Assembly (NCBI RefSeq): GCF_040371945.1 | Contig: NZ_BAABWS010000002.1 | Location: 620,001-684,000, forward strand | DNA from: Litorivita sp040371945 | GTDB taxonomy: Bacteria; Pseudomonadota; Alphaproteobacteria; Rhodobacterales; Rhodobacteraceae | DNA: 64,000 bases | Direction of reading: 5' to 3' | In this document: in pieces, positions 27,053 through 34,172 of the stretch | Position numbering within the stretch: position 1 is the first letter of the stretch | Layout: the number at the start of each line of letters is the position of its first letter | The notes under the pieces: model-generated | What the model was told of the DNA's origin: nothing | The model's database searches: none | What the model saw: only the letters and a program-made list of their open reading frames with translations | Made by a program: the position numbers and the translations under genes

Positions 27053-27074
27053 GGTTTTGCATTTATGCAAAACC
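27053..27074. promoter_or_regulatory. Perfect 22-bp palindrome, probable LysR operator
   Basis: Arms GGTTTTGCAT and ATGCAAAACC flank TT with no mismatch. The site lies 52 bp before the LysR start and 75 bp before mmsA, the usual place for a divergent LysR site, and contains T-N11-A patterns. Confidence 0.75.
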
Positions 27075-27125
27075 AAACCCCGCAATTGCCACCCGCAACA
27101 CCCACCTGCAAAGGCCCGCCGTTTG

Positions 27126-28028
27126 ATGGAACCACATTGGGACGATATGCGCGTCTTTCTCGCCGCTGCCCGCGCCGAAAGCCTCTCTGGCGCGGGGCAT
27201 TTGCTGCGCTGTGATGCGGCGACGGTGGGGCGGCGCATTGCCCGCCTCGAAGAAGCCATGGGCGCGGCGCTTTTCGCCAAATCGCCGCAAGGTTATGCGC
27301 TGACCGATACGGGCCAGCGGCTGATGGAACATGCCGAGCGCGCCGAACAGGCGATGACCGCAGGGATCGAGGCCGTCGCGGGGCAATCGGGCAGCTTGTC
27401 AGGGCAAATCCGCATCGGCGCCCCCGACGGGGCGGCGAATTTCCTGCTGCCGCAGGTCTGCGCCGAGATCACCGCGCAAAACCCCGATCTGGAGGTGCAG
27501 ATCGTCGCCCTGCCGCGGGTCTTTAACCTGTCCAAACGCGAGGCCGATATGGCCATCGGGGTCAGCCCCCCGACCGCCGGACGGCTTAGCGTGCAAAAAA
27601 TTTCGGACTATAAATTGCACCTCGCCGCCAGCGATGAATACCTCGCCGCCCATCCGCCGATCCGCCAGATGGCGGATTTGAGCGGCCATAAGATGATCGG
27701 CTATATCCCCGATCTGATCTTTGACAAGGAGCTGGATTACCTGAGCGAAATCGGGGTCAGCCGCGTCAGCCTCGCCTCCAATTCGGTTTCGGTGCAATTC
27801 CATTGGGTGCGCATGGGCGGCGGCATCGGCGTGGTGCATGATTTCGCGCTGCCCGCGGGGCAGGGGCTGCGCCGGATTTTGACTTCGGAGCTGTCGCTCA
27901 CCCGTGCCTTCTATTTGATCCGCCACGCCGATGACCGCCGGTTGGAGCGGCTCAACCGTTTTGCCGCCGCGCTCACCGAGGGGCTGCGCCGCGAGATCGC
28001 GCGGCTCGAAGCCTTGGCAATAGGTTAA
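27126..28028 (+). CDS. LysR-family transcriptional regulator of the mms genes
   Basis: A 300-aa LysR-type regulator. Start ATG 27126 gives the short lead MEPHWDDMRVFLAAARAESL; the frame is open far upstream across mmsA, but that is antisense overprinting. Seen: N-terminal helix-turn-helix AGHLLRCDAATVGRRIARLE (residues about 23-42), which has DAATVGRR instead of the more common SQPAVSRQ type, and a substrate-binding domain from about 90. Divergent from mmsA, so it probably controls valine catabolism in response to a pathway intermediate; the effector is unknown. Confidence 0.88.
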   Translation: MEPHWDDMRVFLAAARAESLSGAGHLLRCDAATVGRRIARLEEAMGAALFAKSPQGYALTDTGQRLMEHAERAEQAMTAGIEAVAGQSGSLSGQIRIGAPDGAANFLLPQVCAEITAQNPDLEVQIVALPRVFNLSKREADMAIGVSPPTAGRLSVQKISDYKLHLAASDEYLAAHPPIRQMADLSGHKMIGYIPDLIFDKELDYLSEIGVSRVSLASNSVSVQFHWVRMGGGIGVVHDFALPAGQGLRRILTSELSLTRAFYLIRHADDRRLERLNRFAAALTEGLRREIARLEALAIG

Positions 28029-28040
28029 CCCGCGTTAACC
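28025..28040. promoter_or_regulatory. Pair of GTTAAC sites at 10-bp spacing before the CBS gene
   Basis: GTTAAC at 28025-28030 and 28035-28040, one helical turn apart, overlapping the LysR stop and 106 bp before the CBS gene. The 20-bp block starting at 28025 matches the one at 30461 in layout. Confidence 0.4.
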
Positions 28041-28145
28041 ATACACTGGCGATTTTCCCCCTTAAAACAATGCCCAACCAAGGGCGCACTTGACACAGAG
28101 CCACAGGCGCAAGAGGCTGAAGAGGCTAGGCAAGGGAGGAACAAC

Positions 28146-28580
28146 ATGCTGGTGCATCAAATTCTCAAGTCCAAAGGCGACGACGGTGTGGTGACGGTAA
28201 CGCCAAACACGCCGATTTCCGAAGTTGCGCAGATCCTCGCCGAAAGGCGCATCGGCGGCGTGGTCGTCTCCAAGGATGGCACCACCGCCGAGGGCATCCT
28301 CTCCGAACGCGACATCGTGCGCAGCCTCGCCTTGCGCGGCGCGGTCTGTTTGACCGAAAAAGCCTCTGACATGATGACGCGCGGCCCCGTGACCTGCCGG
28401 CGCGACGAGACCTCCGATGACGTGTTGCAGCGCATGACCACGGGGCGGTTTCGCCATATGCCCGTGGTCGAGGACGGGCAATTGGTCGGCATCGTCACCA
28501 TCGGCGATGTGGTCAAGGCGCGGTTGCAAGAATTGGCGATGGAGAAAAACGCCCTCGAAGGGATGATCATGGGGCACTAG
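28146..28580 (+). CDS. CBS-domain pair protein
   Basis: A 144-aa protein made of two tandem CBS motifs (a Bateman module), which bind adenosyl ligands such as AMP, ATP, NAD or SAM. Seen: first CBS TVTPNTPISEVAQILAERRI ... GILSERDIVRSL, second CBS TCRRDETSDDVLQRMTTGRF ... GIVTIGDVVKARL, followed by a C-terminal helix. There is no fused catalytic or DNA-binding part. GGAGGAAC precedes the start. What it regulates is unknown. TTGACA occurs at 28090 but without a clear -10. Confidence 0.9.
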   Translation: MLVHQILKSKGDDGVVTVTPNTPISEVAQILAERRIGGVVVSKDGTTAEGILSERDIVRSLALRGAVCLTEKASDMMTRGPVTCRRDETSDDVLQRMTTGRFRHMPVVEDGQLVGIVTIGDVVKARLQELAMEKNALEGMIMGH

Positions 28581-28882
28581 GCACTAGGCGCGCGCCCGCG
28601 CGGCGCAATGCGCGCGACGGGCGCTGGCCGCTCCGGCGCGCAGGCCCCGCAAATGCGCCCGCCCGCACCAACGGTGTCGCACCGACGCAATACCGACGTT
28701 TTACCGACGTGATACCGACGCGCAAAATCGCCCGATATCACGCCCGCTTTGGCCTGTGTCGGGGCGGGGCAATGCGGCTTTGCGGCGTTATTTCTCCGCA
28801 GCGCAGAAAAAGTTTCGAAACGCGCTTGCATTCCGGCGCGCAATAATGTTGCGTAGGGCCAGATTTTTTTGGGAGATCCCAC
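28581..28882. other. 302-bp intergenic region before coaD
   Basis: Holds GC-rich stretches (28590-28680), the four-copy 11-bp ACCGACG array at 28681-28724 and an AT-richer segment from 28790 with the coaD ribosome site (TTTTTTGGGAG). I see no ORF or stable RNA fold. Confidence 0.6.
28681..28724 (+). repeat. 11-bp tandem array, ACCGACG core x4
   Basis: ACCGACG begins at 28681, 28692, 28703 and 28714, exactly 11 bp apart, with variable 4-bp tails CAAT, TTTT, TGAT, CGCA. A conserved core with free linkers at about one helical turn is what phased protein-binding sites look like; it lies 159-202 bp before coaD. Confidence 0.85.
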
Positions 28883-29386
28883 ATGCGCATCGGCCTCTAC
28901 CCCGGCACATTCGATCCGATAACCAACGGACATATCGACATTATTACGCGGGGGGCGGCCTTGGTCGACCGTCTGGTGATCGGCGTTGCGATCAACCGCG
29001 ACAAAGGCCCGCTGTTTGATCTCGAAGAGCGCGTCGCCATGATCGAACCGGTGATCGCCGCCCTGTCGGAAAAGACCGGAACCGAGATCATCGCCCATCC
29101 GTTCGAGAACCTGTTGATCAATTGCGCCCATGATGTGGGGGCCAATGTGATCATCCGCGGGCTGCGCGCTGTGGCGGATTTTGAGTATGAATTTCAAATG
29201 GTTGGCATGAACCGCGCGCTCGACAGTTCGGTCGAGACGGTGTTCTTGATGGCCGAGGCCAAACATCAGGCAATCGCCTCGAAACTGGTCAAGGAAATCG
29301 CCCGTCTGGACGGAGATGTGAGCAAATTCGTCCCCTCTGCCGTGCGCGACCGTTTGCTCGACAAACTGGGCAAGCCCAAGGCCTAG
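28883..29386 (+). CDS. coaD: Phosphopantetheine adenylyltransferase
   Basis: Transfers AMP from ATP to 4'-phosphopantetheine in coenzyme A synthesis. The protein has 167 aa. Seen: YPGTFDPITNGHIDI with the T/HxGH nucleotidyltransferase motif (His18 region), GVAINRDKGPLF, IIRGLRAVADFEYE and the C-terminal SSVETVFLMAEAKHQAIASK, all diagnostic. Single gene, followed by a strong terminator; the phased 11-bp array lies upstream. Confidence 0.97.
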   Translation: MRIGLYPGTFDPITNGHIDIITRGAALVDRLVIGVAINRDKGPLFDLEERVAMIEPVIAALSEKTGTEIIAHPFENLLINCAHDVGANVIIRGLRAVADFEYEFQMVGMNRALDSSVETVFLMAEAKHQAIASKLVKEIARLDGDVSKFVPSAVRDRLLDKLGKPKA

Positions 29387-29413
29387 GCCCCGCGCGCCCC
29401 GCCGCATCACATC

Positions 29414-29443
29414 AAAACGCCCGCCAGTTTCGGCGGGCGTTTT
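29414..29443. terminator. Bidirectional terminator after coaD
   Basis: Perfect 12-bp arms AAAACGCCCGCC/GGCGGGCGTTTT with a 6-nt loop, between convergent coaD and the hydrolase gene. Confidence 0.92.
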
Positions 29444-29453
29444 GCGTTTTCTA

Positions 29454-30416
29454 TCAGGTGTTTGCTTGGCTGCGCGTCTCAATGCCGCGAATGAAGGCGG
29501 CGCATTTTTGGGGGTAATTTGTCGGTAACATGTGACCTGCGCCCTCGATCAATTCGAGGCTGAAGTGCGGATGCGCGGCGCAAAGCTCGATCCCTTGCTG
29601 GCGGTGGTCCAAAATCCGGTCTTCGGTGCCAAAAAGCACCCCCACAGGCACGTCGATCCTGTCATACCGCGCCTCCATCTCGCGCAGGTCATCTTGCGCA
29701 TGGACAAAGTCGCGGCTGGCATTGCGAAAGGACGAGGGGCGCAGGCCCAACAGCCCGTTGCCCTTGACCGAATAGGTTTCTGGCACCGCATCGGGACCAA
29801 AGACAAGATCGATGGTTTCCTTTTGTTTCTTGATACTTGTGGGCACGGCGAGAGTTTCGGAGATCAGCCAGCGCAGGCTACGATTGCGAATGCCAAGCGC
29901 CGCAAACGCGTCAGAGGCGCCTTGGGTGCTGCGCGTCAGCGGCGCCAGAAGCGCAAGGCCGCGCACCAATTGTGGATGCGCCAGTGCCAGCGCCAAAGCC
30001 GTGCCGCCGCCCAAGGAATGCCCGACCACTAAGGGCCGCTCCAATCCCAGTTTGTTAATCACTTCGGCGGCATAGTTCGCCTGATCCGACAGCGCCGCGC
30101 CGCTGGTTTCGGGCCGCTGCGAATAGCCCATACCGGGCCGGTCGATGGCCACCACGCGGTGATCGCGCGCCAGATCGTCAATGACGCCCATATCGAAATG
30201 GCCCAAATTGCCGCCCAGACCGTGGATCAACAAGACCGCAGGCCCGCTGCCGCGTTCGACGTAATGCAGCGCGCCGGTGGAAATCTGGATGGTCTTGCCG
30301 CGCGGCGGATTGGCCGCCTCGGCCTTGGCGGCGATGGTGCGGGTTTTGCCCGCCATGCGCATAAGATAGAGCGCGATCAGCGCCAAAAGCGCGAGACATA
30401 TCCAGATGAAGGCCAT
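29454..30416 (-). CDS. Membrane-anchored alpha/beta hydrolase
   Basis: A 320-aa hydrolase with an N-terminal hydrophobic helix (about residues 2-20, FIWICLALLALIALYLM) that should anchor it in the inner membrane. Seen: LLIHGLGGNLGHF, nucleophile elbow VVGHSLGGGTA (Ser near 139), acid in FGTEDRIL and His in GAGHMLPT, so a full catalytic triad. The substrate is unknown; it resembles the haloperoxidase/esterase-like group. Its upstream region carries four TTAAC sites phased on the helix, suggesting a specific regulator. Confidence 0.87.
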   Translation of the reverse strand: MAFIWICLALLALIALYLMRMAGKTRTIAAKAEAANPPRGKTIQISTGALHYVERGSGPAVLLIHGLGGNLGHFDMGVIDDLARDHRVVAIDRPGMGYSQRPETSGAALSDQANYAAEVINKLGLERPLVVGHSLGGGTALALALAHPQLVRGLALLAPLTRSTQGASDAFAALGIRNRSLRWLISETLAVPTSIKKQKETIDLVFGPDAVPETYSVKGNGLLGLRPSSFRNASRDFVHAQDDLREMEARYDRIDVPVGVLFGTEDRILDHRQQGIELCAAHPHFSLELIEGAGHMLPTNYPQKCAAFIRGIETRSQANT

Positions 30417-30430
30417 TGTGTTTCCCTTGG

Positions 30431-30476
30431 TTTAACGTGGGTTAACTCGGGTCGGATGCGGTTAACCTTGGTTAAC
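30431..30476. promoter_or_regulatory. Phased array of four TTAAC sites
   Basis: TTTAAC at 30431 and GTTAAC at 30441, 30461 and 30471: spacings 10, 20, 10 bp, so all on one face of the helix, 15-60 bp upstream of the leftward hydrolase start. The 10-bp spacing differs from the TTAA-N7-TTAA of CtrA sites (11 bp). Confidence 0.45.
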
Positions 30477-30524
30477 GCTACGGGATGGGCGCGCAAAGGC
30501 AATCCTGACGCGGCGTCGCTTGGC

Positions 30525-30668
30525 CTAGCGCCAAAAGGCCATCCATTCGATCATATCGGCAAGTTTCCGAAGCAAAAACAAAGTGTTGAACCCGTCCGCC
30601 ATGAATTGATCCAATGCGAGCAGGGCAAGGATCGACAGGCCGATGCCGATGGCAATTGAATTGGTCAT
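30525..30668 (-). CDS. Small membrane protein, 47 aa
   Basis: ATG 30668 to TAG 30525 gives a 47-aa protein: a short polar start MTNSIA, one hydrophobic helix (about residues 6-21, IGIGLSILALLAL), then a loop DQFMADGFNTLFLLRKL and an aromatic tail EWMAFWR. Codon use is that of a normal gene and the composition suits a single-pass inner-membrane protein. It lies downstream of gap, beyond the gap terminator, with the same direction. I do not recognise a named family; reality is inferred from composition and clean boundaries. Confidence 0.65.
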   Translation of the reverse strand: MTNSIAIGIGLSILALLALDQFMADGFNTLFLLRKLADMIEWMAFWR

Positions 30669-30695
30669 GGTCCGCGCCACACTCGCATAAATAAG

Positions 30696-30727
30696 AAGGC
30701 CTCCAAGGGGTTACCCGAGGAGGCCTT
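30696..30727 (-). terminator. Terminator of gap (leftward)
   Basis: Arms AAGGCCTCC/GGAGGCCTT with a 14-nt loop; on the minus strand the second arm ends in TTCTTATTT. It separates gap from the 47-aa gene. Confidence 0.8.
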
Positions 30728-30755
30728 GCAAATCAAGATGGCGCGGCAGGGCGGC

Positions 30756-31757
30756 TTAAACCAAACGGCCCATCGCAGCGGCCACATCGGCCATCCGGCA
30801 CGAGAAGCCCCATTCGTTGTCATACCACGCCAAGACCCGCACCAGACGCTTGCCGGTGACTTTGGTCTGGTCGGGGGCGAAGATCGAGCTTTGCTCGGTG
30901 TGGCAAAAATCGATCGAGACCTTGGCTTCGGGATCATAGCCCAGAACCGCGCCCATGTGACCGGCGGCCGCTTCGCGCACCACTTCGTTCACATCATTCA
31001 CGGTGACGTCTTTGGAGGCGACAAAGGTCAGGTCCACGGCCGAGACATTCGGCGTCGGCACGCGGATCGCGGTGCCGTCCAATTTACCCGCCAATTCGGG
31101 CAGAACCTCGCCAAGCGCCTTGGCCGCGCCGGTGGAGGTGGGGATCATCGACATGGCCGCCGCGCGGGCGCGATACAGATCGCTATGGCGGCGGTCGAGC
31201 GTCGGCTGATCGCCCGTGTAGCTGTGGATCGTGGTCATGATGCCGCTCTCGATGCCGATCGCATCATTGAGCACCTTGGCCAGAGGCGCGAGGCAATTGG
31301 TGGTGCACGACCCGTTCGACACCATATTGTCATTGGCCGCCAAATCGCGGTGGTTCACGCCGTAAACGATTGTCTTGTCGACGTTTTTACCAGGAGCGGA
31401 GAGCAGGACCTTCTTGGCGCCGCGCTCGAAATGCTTGTTGGCTTTGAGACCGTCGTTGAAATTGCCGGTGCATTCCATCACCACGTCACAGCCCGACCAA
31501 TCCAGTTCGTCCATGTCATAGGTCGAGAACATCTGCATCGGGCCACGGCCCAGATCCATCGTGCCTTCGCCGATTTTGATCTCGCTGCCGAAACGGCCAT
31601 GCACGCTGTCGTAGCGCATCAAATGGGCGGCGGTTTCCAAAGGTCCGGTCGCGTTGACCTTGACGACCTGCACATCGTTGCGACCGCTTTGCGCGATATG
31701 GGCGAGGGTGCAACGGCCGATGCGGCCAAATCCGTTGATGCCGACGGTGATGGTCAT
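30756..31757 (-). CDS. gap: Glyceraldehyde-3-phosphate dehydrogenase
   Basis: NAD(P)-dependent enzyme of glycolysis and gluconeogenesis. The protein has 333 aa from ATG 31757, which follows AGGAGAGC. Seen: NAD site GINGFGRIGRC (residues 6-16), catalytic Cys in SNGSCTTNCLAP (Cys near 152), the catalytic His in HSYTGDQ, and C-terminal WYDNEWGFSCRM. The open frame upstream (to 32009) is unsupported. The sequence does not tell a glycolytic GapA from a gluconeogenic GapB. An operator-like 12-mer shared with tkt lies about 100 bp upstream, pointing to joint control of central carbon genes. Confidence 0.95.
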   Translation of the reverse strand: MTITVGINGFGRIGRCTLAHIAQSGRNDVQVVKVNATGPLETAAHLMRYDSVHGRFGSEIKIGEGTMDLGRGPMQMFSTYDMDELDWSGCDVVMECTGNFNDGLKANKHFERGAKKVLLSAPGKNVDKTIVYGVNHRDLAANDNMVSNGSCTTNCLAPLAKVLNDAIGIESGIMTTIHSYTGDQPTLDRRHSDLYRARAAAMSMIPTSTGAAKALGEVLPELAGKLDGTAIRVPTPNVSAVDLTFVASKDVTVNDVNEVVREAAAGHMGAVLGYDPEAKVSIDFCHTEQSSIFAPDQTKVTGKRLVRVLAWYDNEWGFSCRMADVAAAMGRLV

Positions 31758-31857
31758 TCGAAAGCTCTCCTGATCGGGTTCGGGTTGCGCCGTGATATAG
31801 GCAGCTTGCCCCGCATTCGAAAGCATAGTTTCATATTTTTTTATTATTTTCCATTGT

Positions 31858-31869
31858 GTTAGCGTTAAC
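31858..31869. promoter_or_regulatory. LacI-type operator-like site before gap (GTTAGCGTTAAC)
   Basis: Near-palindromic 12-mer about 100 bp before the gap start, identical at 11 of 12 positions to GTGAGCGTTAAC before tkt. Regulators of the LacI family (such as CceR in Rhodobacter) are known to control central carbon genes in alphaproteobacteria; that this is its site is inference. Confidence 0.55.
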
Positions 31870-31991
31870 TGTGACCTGTTAGCGACCAACATGCGAGGCG
31901 CGGTTTGACCGGTTAAGCATGATCGGGCGCGGGGTTGCGCTAACAGCGGGCGCGAAGGGGAATCGGGCGGCGCGCAGCCGTGCGGTTTAGA

Positions 31992-32005
31992 ATCGGTTAA
32001 CCGAT
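31992..32005. promoter_or_regulatory. Perfect 14-bp palindrome before the SMR gene
   Basis: ATCGGTTAACCGAT, 92 bp before the SMR start. A related half (ACCGGTTAA) lies at 31912. A possible repressor site of unknown partner. Confidence 0.45.
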
Positions 32006-32096
32006 GCACGCGCCGCCGCCATGCCCCAAGATTGACAATCGCGCGGGGCAGGCCGACAAGCGTTGGGGCCGACCCGCCGCAACAGGAGCCGTTTTC

Positions 32097-32441
32097 ATGA
32101 CACTCGCCATTTCGGCCTATGCCGCCCTCAGCCTTGCCATCTTATTGGAGGTGGTCGGCACGACCTTCTTGCAGCAAAGCCAGCAATTCACGCGGCCGTT
32201 GCCGACGGTGCTGATGGCGCTGTGTTACGGGGGGATGTTCTATTTCATGTCGCTGGCGCTGCGCAGCATGCCCTTGGGCATCGTCTATGCGATCTGGAGC
32301 GGGATGGGCATCGTTCTGGTCTCGGTGATCGGATGGCTGGTGTTTCGCCAAACGCTTGATCTGGCCGCGCTTTTGGGGATGGGCATGATCCTTGGCGGGG
32401 TGGTGGTGATCCATCTGTTCTCGAACACGGTGCCGCATTAA
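32097..32441 (+). CDS. SMR-family small multidrug efflux protein
   Basis: A 114-aa four-helix inner-membrane exporter of the small multidrug resistance family (EmrE/SugE), driven by protons. Start ATG 32097 follows AACAGGAGCC. Seen: membrane-embedded Glu in AILLEVVGTTFLQQS (the EmrE Glu14 equivalent, here residue 18), MSLALRSMPLGIVYAIWSG, and the C-terminal helix LGMGMILGGVVVIHLF. The YAIWSG motif is shared by quaternary ammonium and guanidinium exporters, so the substrate is uncertain. I looked for a guanidine riboswitch upstream and did not find one. Confidence 0.9.
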   Translation: MTLAISAYAALSLAILLEVVGTTFLQQSQQFTRPLPTVLMALCYGGMFYFMSLALRSMPLGIVYAIWSGMGIVLVSVIGWLVFRQTLDLAALLGMGMILGGVVVIHLFSNTVPH

Positions 32442-32456
32442 GGGCGCATACAAAAA

Positions 32457-32483
32457 CGGCCCGCAGCGCAAGGCTACGGGCCG
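32457..32483 (-). terminator. Terminator of the secreted DUF7282-like gene
   Basis: Arms CGGCCCG/CGGGCCG; on the minus strand TTTTTG follows. It lies between convergent genes and may also stop the SMR transcript. Confidence 0.7.
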
Positions 32484-32533
32484 CAGATGACCGAGGGGGC
32501 AAGGCGCGCGGCGCCTGCCGCCCTCGCGCTTGG

Positions 32534-32962
32534 TTATTTCACCATCACGGTGGTGCTCACCGGCATAGCATCCACCAACAGCGGGGCGTCCTTGCTCGAC
32601 CCGAGGGTATATTCAAAGACGTTCTCCTCGGCGCCGCCCTCTTCGGTGTGGATCATCAGCATCAATTCTTCACCCGGAGTGGTTTCGCCCACAAGCTGGG
32701 TCGAGACGATCATATTGTCGCCCGCATCCAGACGCGAATGGCCGATCACTTCACCCGGTTTTCCGTCATCGACGCGGTGGATCACCAACCAGCCATCAAC
32801 GGGGGTGACAACCTTATCGGCGACAACCGTGCCGTTACCGGCCAAGGTCTGGTCTTGGGCTTCGACCATCGCGGCGGCCATGTGACCGTCGGCAAAAGCA
32901 CCCGAAGCAACACCCGAAACAACAGTGGCAGCAGCGGCAAGCGTCAGTGTAAAGGTTTTCAT
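32534..32962 (-). CDS. Secreted protein, DUF7282-like beta domain
   Basis: A 142-aa exported protein. Start ATG 32962 opens a clear signal peptide (KTFTLTLAAAATVVSGVASGAFA, cleavage likely after AFA near residue 24). The mature part holds DQTLAGNGTVVADKVVTPVDGW, HRVDDGKPGEVIGHSRL and TTPGEELMLMIHTEEG, a pattern that resembles the DUF7282 beta-sandwich known mainly from haloarchaeal surface proteins and some proteobacteria. No catalytic residues are evident; it may be a periplasmic or surface binding protein. It is a single gene with its own terminator. Confidence 0.75.
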   Translation of the reverse strand: MKTFTLTLAAAATVVSGVASGAFADGHMAAAMVEAQDQTLAGNGTVVADKVVTPVDGWLVIHRVDDGKPGEVIGHSRLDAGDNMIVSTQLVGETTPGEELMLMIHTEEGGAEENVFEYTLGSSKDAPLLVDAMPVSTTVMVK

Positions 32963-33132
32963 ATCTCGTCTCCTTATTCGGTGCCAGCCGTCATTGGCTG
33001 GCGTTCGAGAAGACAACAACGCGGCGTGCTCAATGGTTGCATCACGGCTGCGTGAGGTGGCGTATTTATTTGATAACGCAGGGTTTGTCGGGGCACTGCT
33101 TGCGCGGTCTCGCCCGCCTTGGCGCCAAGCGT

Positions 33133-33876
33133 TTACGCCTTCTGCGCATGCTCCACGCCTTTGGGGGAGAGCGCATAAATCCCGCGCGCGGCGCGCTCGA
33201 ACCAGCCATAATGATTGTCCGCCATGATATCGCGGGCGCGGGCCACGCCGGTGGCTTTGGCGACCTCGGCGGCTTTGCTGGGGCCATGGGCCTGCAAATG
33301 TGCCATCAGGCGCAGCGCATCTTGGCGGTAGGCGGTCATCAACCCTTGGCGCACCTGTCCGCCGGTATTGGGGTCACCCTCCAGCTTGGCAAATTCTCTG
33401 AGCAACCGCGCGCGTTTGGGTTTGGAGATGCGCGGCTGATAGGGGCCAGGATCGATGTGGATCTGCACATGCCCGTCGCGCAACCGCACCGTAATCAGCC
33501 CCAGCCCGAGGCGGCGGCACAGTTTGAGATTGCTTTTGAGCGCGCCCTGAAACTGCTTGGTGCCCAGATGCGGCACGGCGATATAGACGTGATCGGTCAG
33601 CGACTGGCGCGCGATGCCTTGGTGGAAGAGGGTCAGCGAGAAACCTGTCTTCAGCTCGACAATCACCGGCGGCTCCGCGCCGCGCAGCGCCATGACATCC
33701 ACCGCGCCGATCTCGCCTTTGACCTCATATCCTTGGCCCTCCAAAAGCGATTTGACCGGCGCATAAAGATCCTCTTCGCGCGGTTTGGAGGCGGCAACCG
33801 AAGCTGCGGCCGCTTTCGCAGGTTTGGCAGTCTTCGCAGCTTTGGAAGTGGCAGGGGGCGGGGGCGTTTTGCTCAT
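33133..33876 (-). CDS. DUF2161 family protein (PD-(D/E)xK-like)
   Basis: A 247-aa protein of the DUF2161 family, annotated in databases as a putative phosphodiesterase. Seen: an Ala/Lys-rich N-terminus (about residues 1-32), EEDLYAPVKSLLEGQGYEV, then GEIGAVDVMAL and VIVELKTG, which together give the E-D-ExK arrangement of PD-(D/E)xK nucleases, and a C-terminal winged-helix-like part (ATGVARARDIMADNHYGWFERA). The nuclease idea is inference from this arrangement. The N-terminal KTAKPAKAA run resembles a histone-like DNA-binding tail. Confidence 0.82.
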   Translation of the reverse strand: MSKTPPPPATSKAAKTAKPAKAAAASVAASKPREEDLYAPVKSLLEGQGYEVKGEIGAVDVMALRGAEPPVIVELKTGFSLTLFHQGIARQSLTDHVYIAVPHLGTKQFQGALKSNLKLCRRLGLGLITVRLRDGHVQIHIDPGPYQPRISKPKRARLLREFAKLEGDPNTGGQVRQGLMTAYRQDALRLMAHLQAHGPSKAAEVAKATGVARARDIMADNHYGWFERAARGIYALSPKGVEHAQKA

Positions 33877-33942
33877 GAGGGCAAACTAGCGGTTTGCGTG
33901 GCGCGGGAAAACCCCGTGCTGGGGCGGATCGCGCGTAGGGCG

Positions 33943-34038
33943 CGCGTCTAGGCCAGACGCGGCGCGCGGGCGGCACGAACGGCCTTTCGGCCGCGCTCCT
34001 CCGCCCAAGCGACGCGCAATGCGCCGCGTGCGGCGCAT
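33943..34038. repeat. Cluster of GC palindromes before the DUF2161 gene
   Basis: CGCGTCT-AGGCC-AGACGCG (33943-33961), CGGCC-TTT-CGGCCG near 33979-33993 and ATGCGCCGC-GT-GCGGCGCAT (34019-34038). Three dyads within 100 bp, with no ORF of normal composition, resemble an intergenic repeat element. The tkt terminator follows at 34128. Confidence 0.55.
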
Positions 34039-34127
34039 CAGGCACGCGCACCGATAGCCCCTTGGCGAGCAGGGGAGGTCGGCCCGCATGGGCTGGGTTC
34101 CGGCACGGATTGAACCAAAAAGGCCCC

Positions 34128-34158
34128 GTCGTTTTGACGGGGCCTTTTGCGTTTTCGG
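34128..34158 (-). terminator. Terminator of tkt
   Basis: Perfect 13-bp arms AAAAGGCCCCGTC/GACGGGGCCTTTT with a 5-nt loop, 15 bp after the tkt stop on the minus strand. Confidence 0.92.
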
Positions 34159-34172
34159 GGCGGGCTGACGGG

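Larger units (their letters stand above)
31758..32096. other. 339-bp divergent control region, gap / SMR pump
   Basis: AT-rich near gap (31820-31860), with the LacI-type site at 31858-31869, a further GTTAGCG at 31878 and CGCTAAC at 31936, then GC-rich DNA with the palindrome at 31992. No ORF is convincing. Confidence 0.6.

Noticed and set aside
25443..27125. A 561-codon extension of the LysR frame antisense to mmsA
   Set aside because: It mirrors mmsA codons in a GC-rich genome; the real LysR starts at 27126 with a family N-terminus, and mmsA is certain on the other strand.
28681..28724. CRISPR array
   Set aside because: Units are 11 bp with 4-bp spacers, far too short, and no cas genes are near.
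30431..30476. CtrA binding sites
   Set aside because: CtrA sites have TTAA-N7-TTAA (11-bp period); here the period is 10 bp. Not excluded by experiment.
34095..34127. tRNA-like T-loop (minus-strand GGTTCAATCC)
   Set aside because: Flanks do not pair into a T stem and no acceptor or anticodon arm is present.
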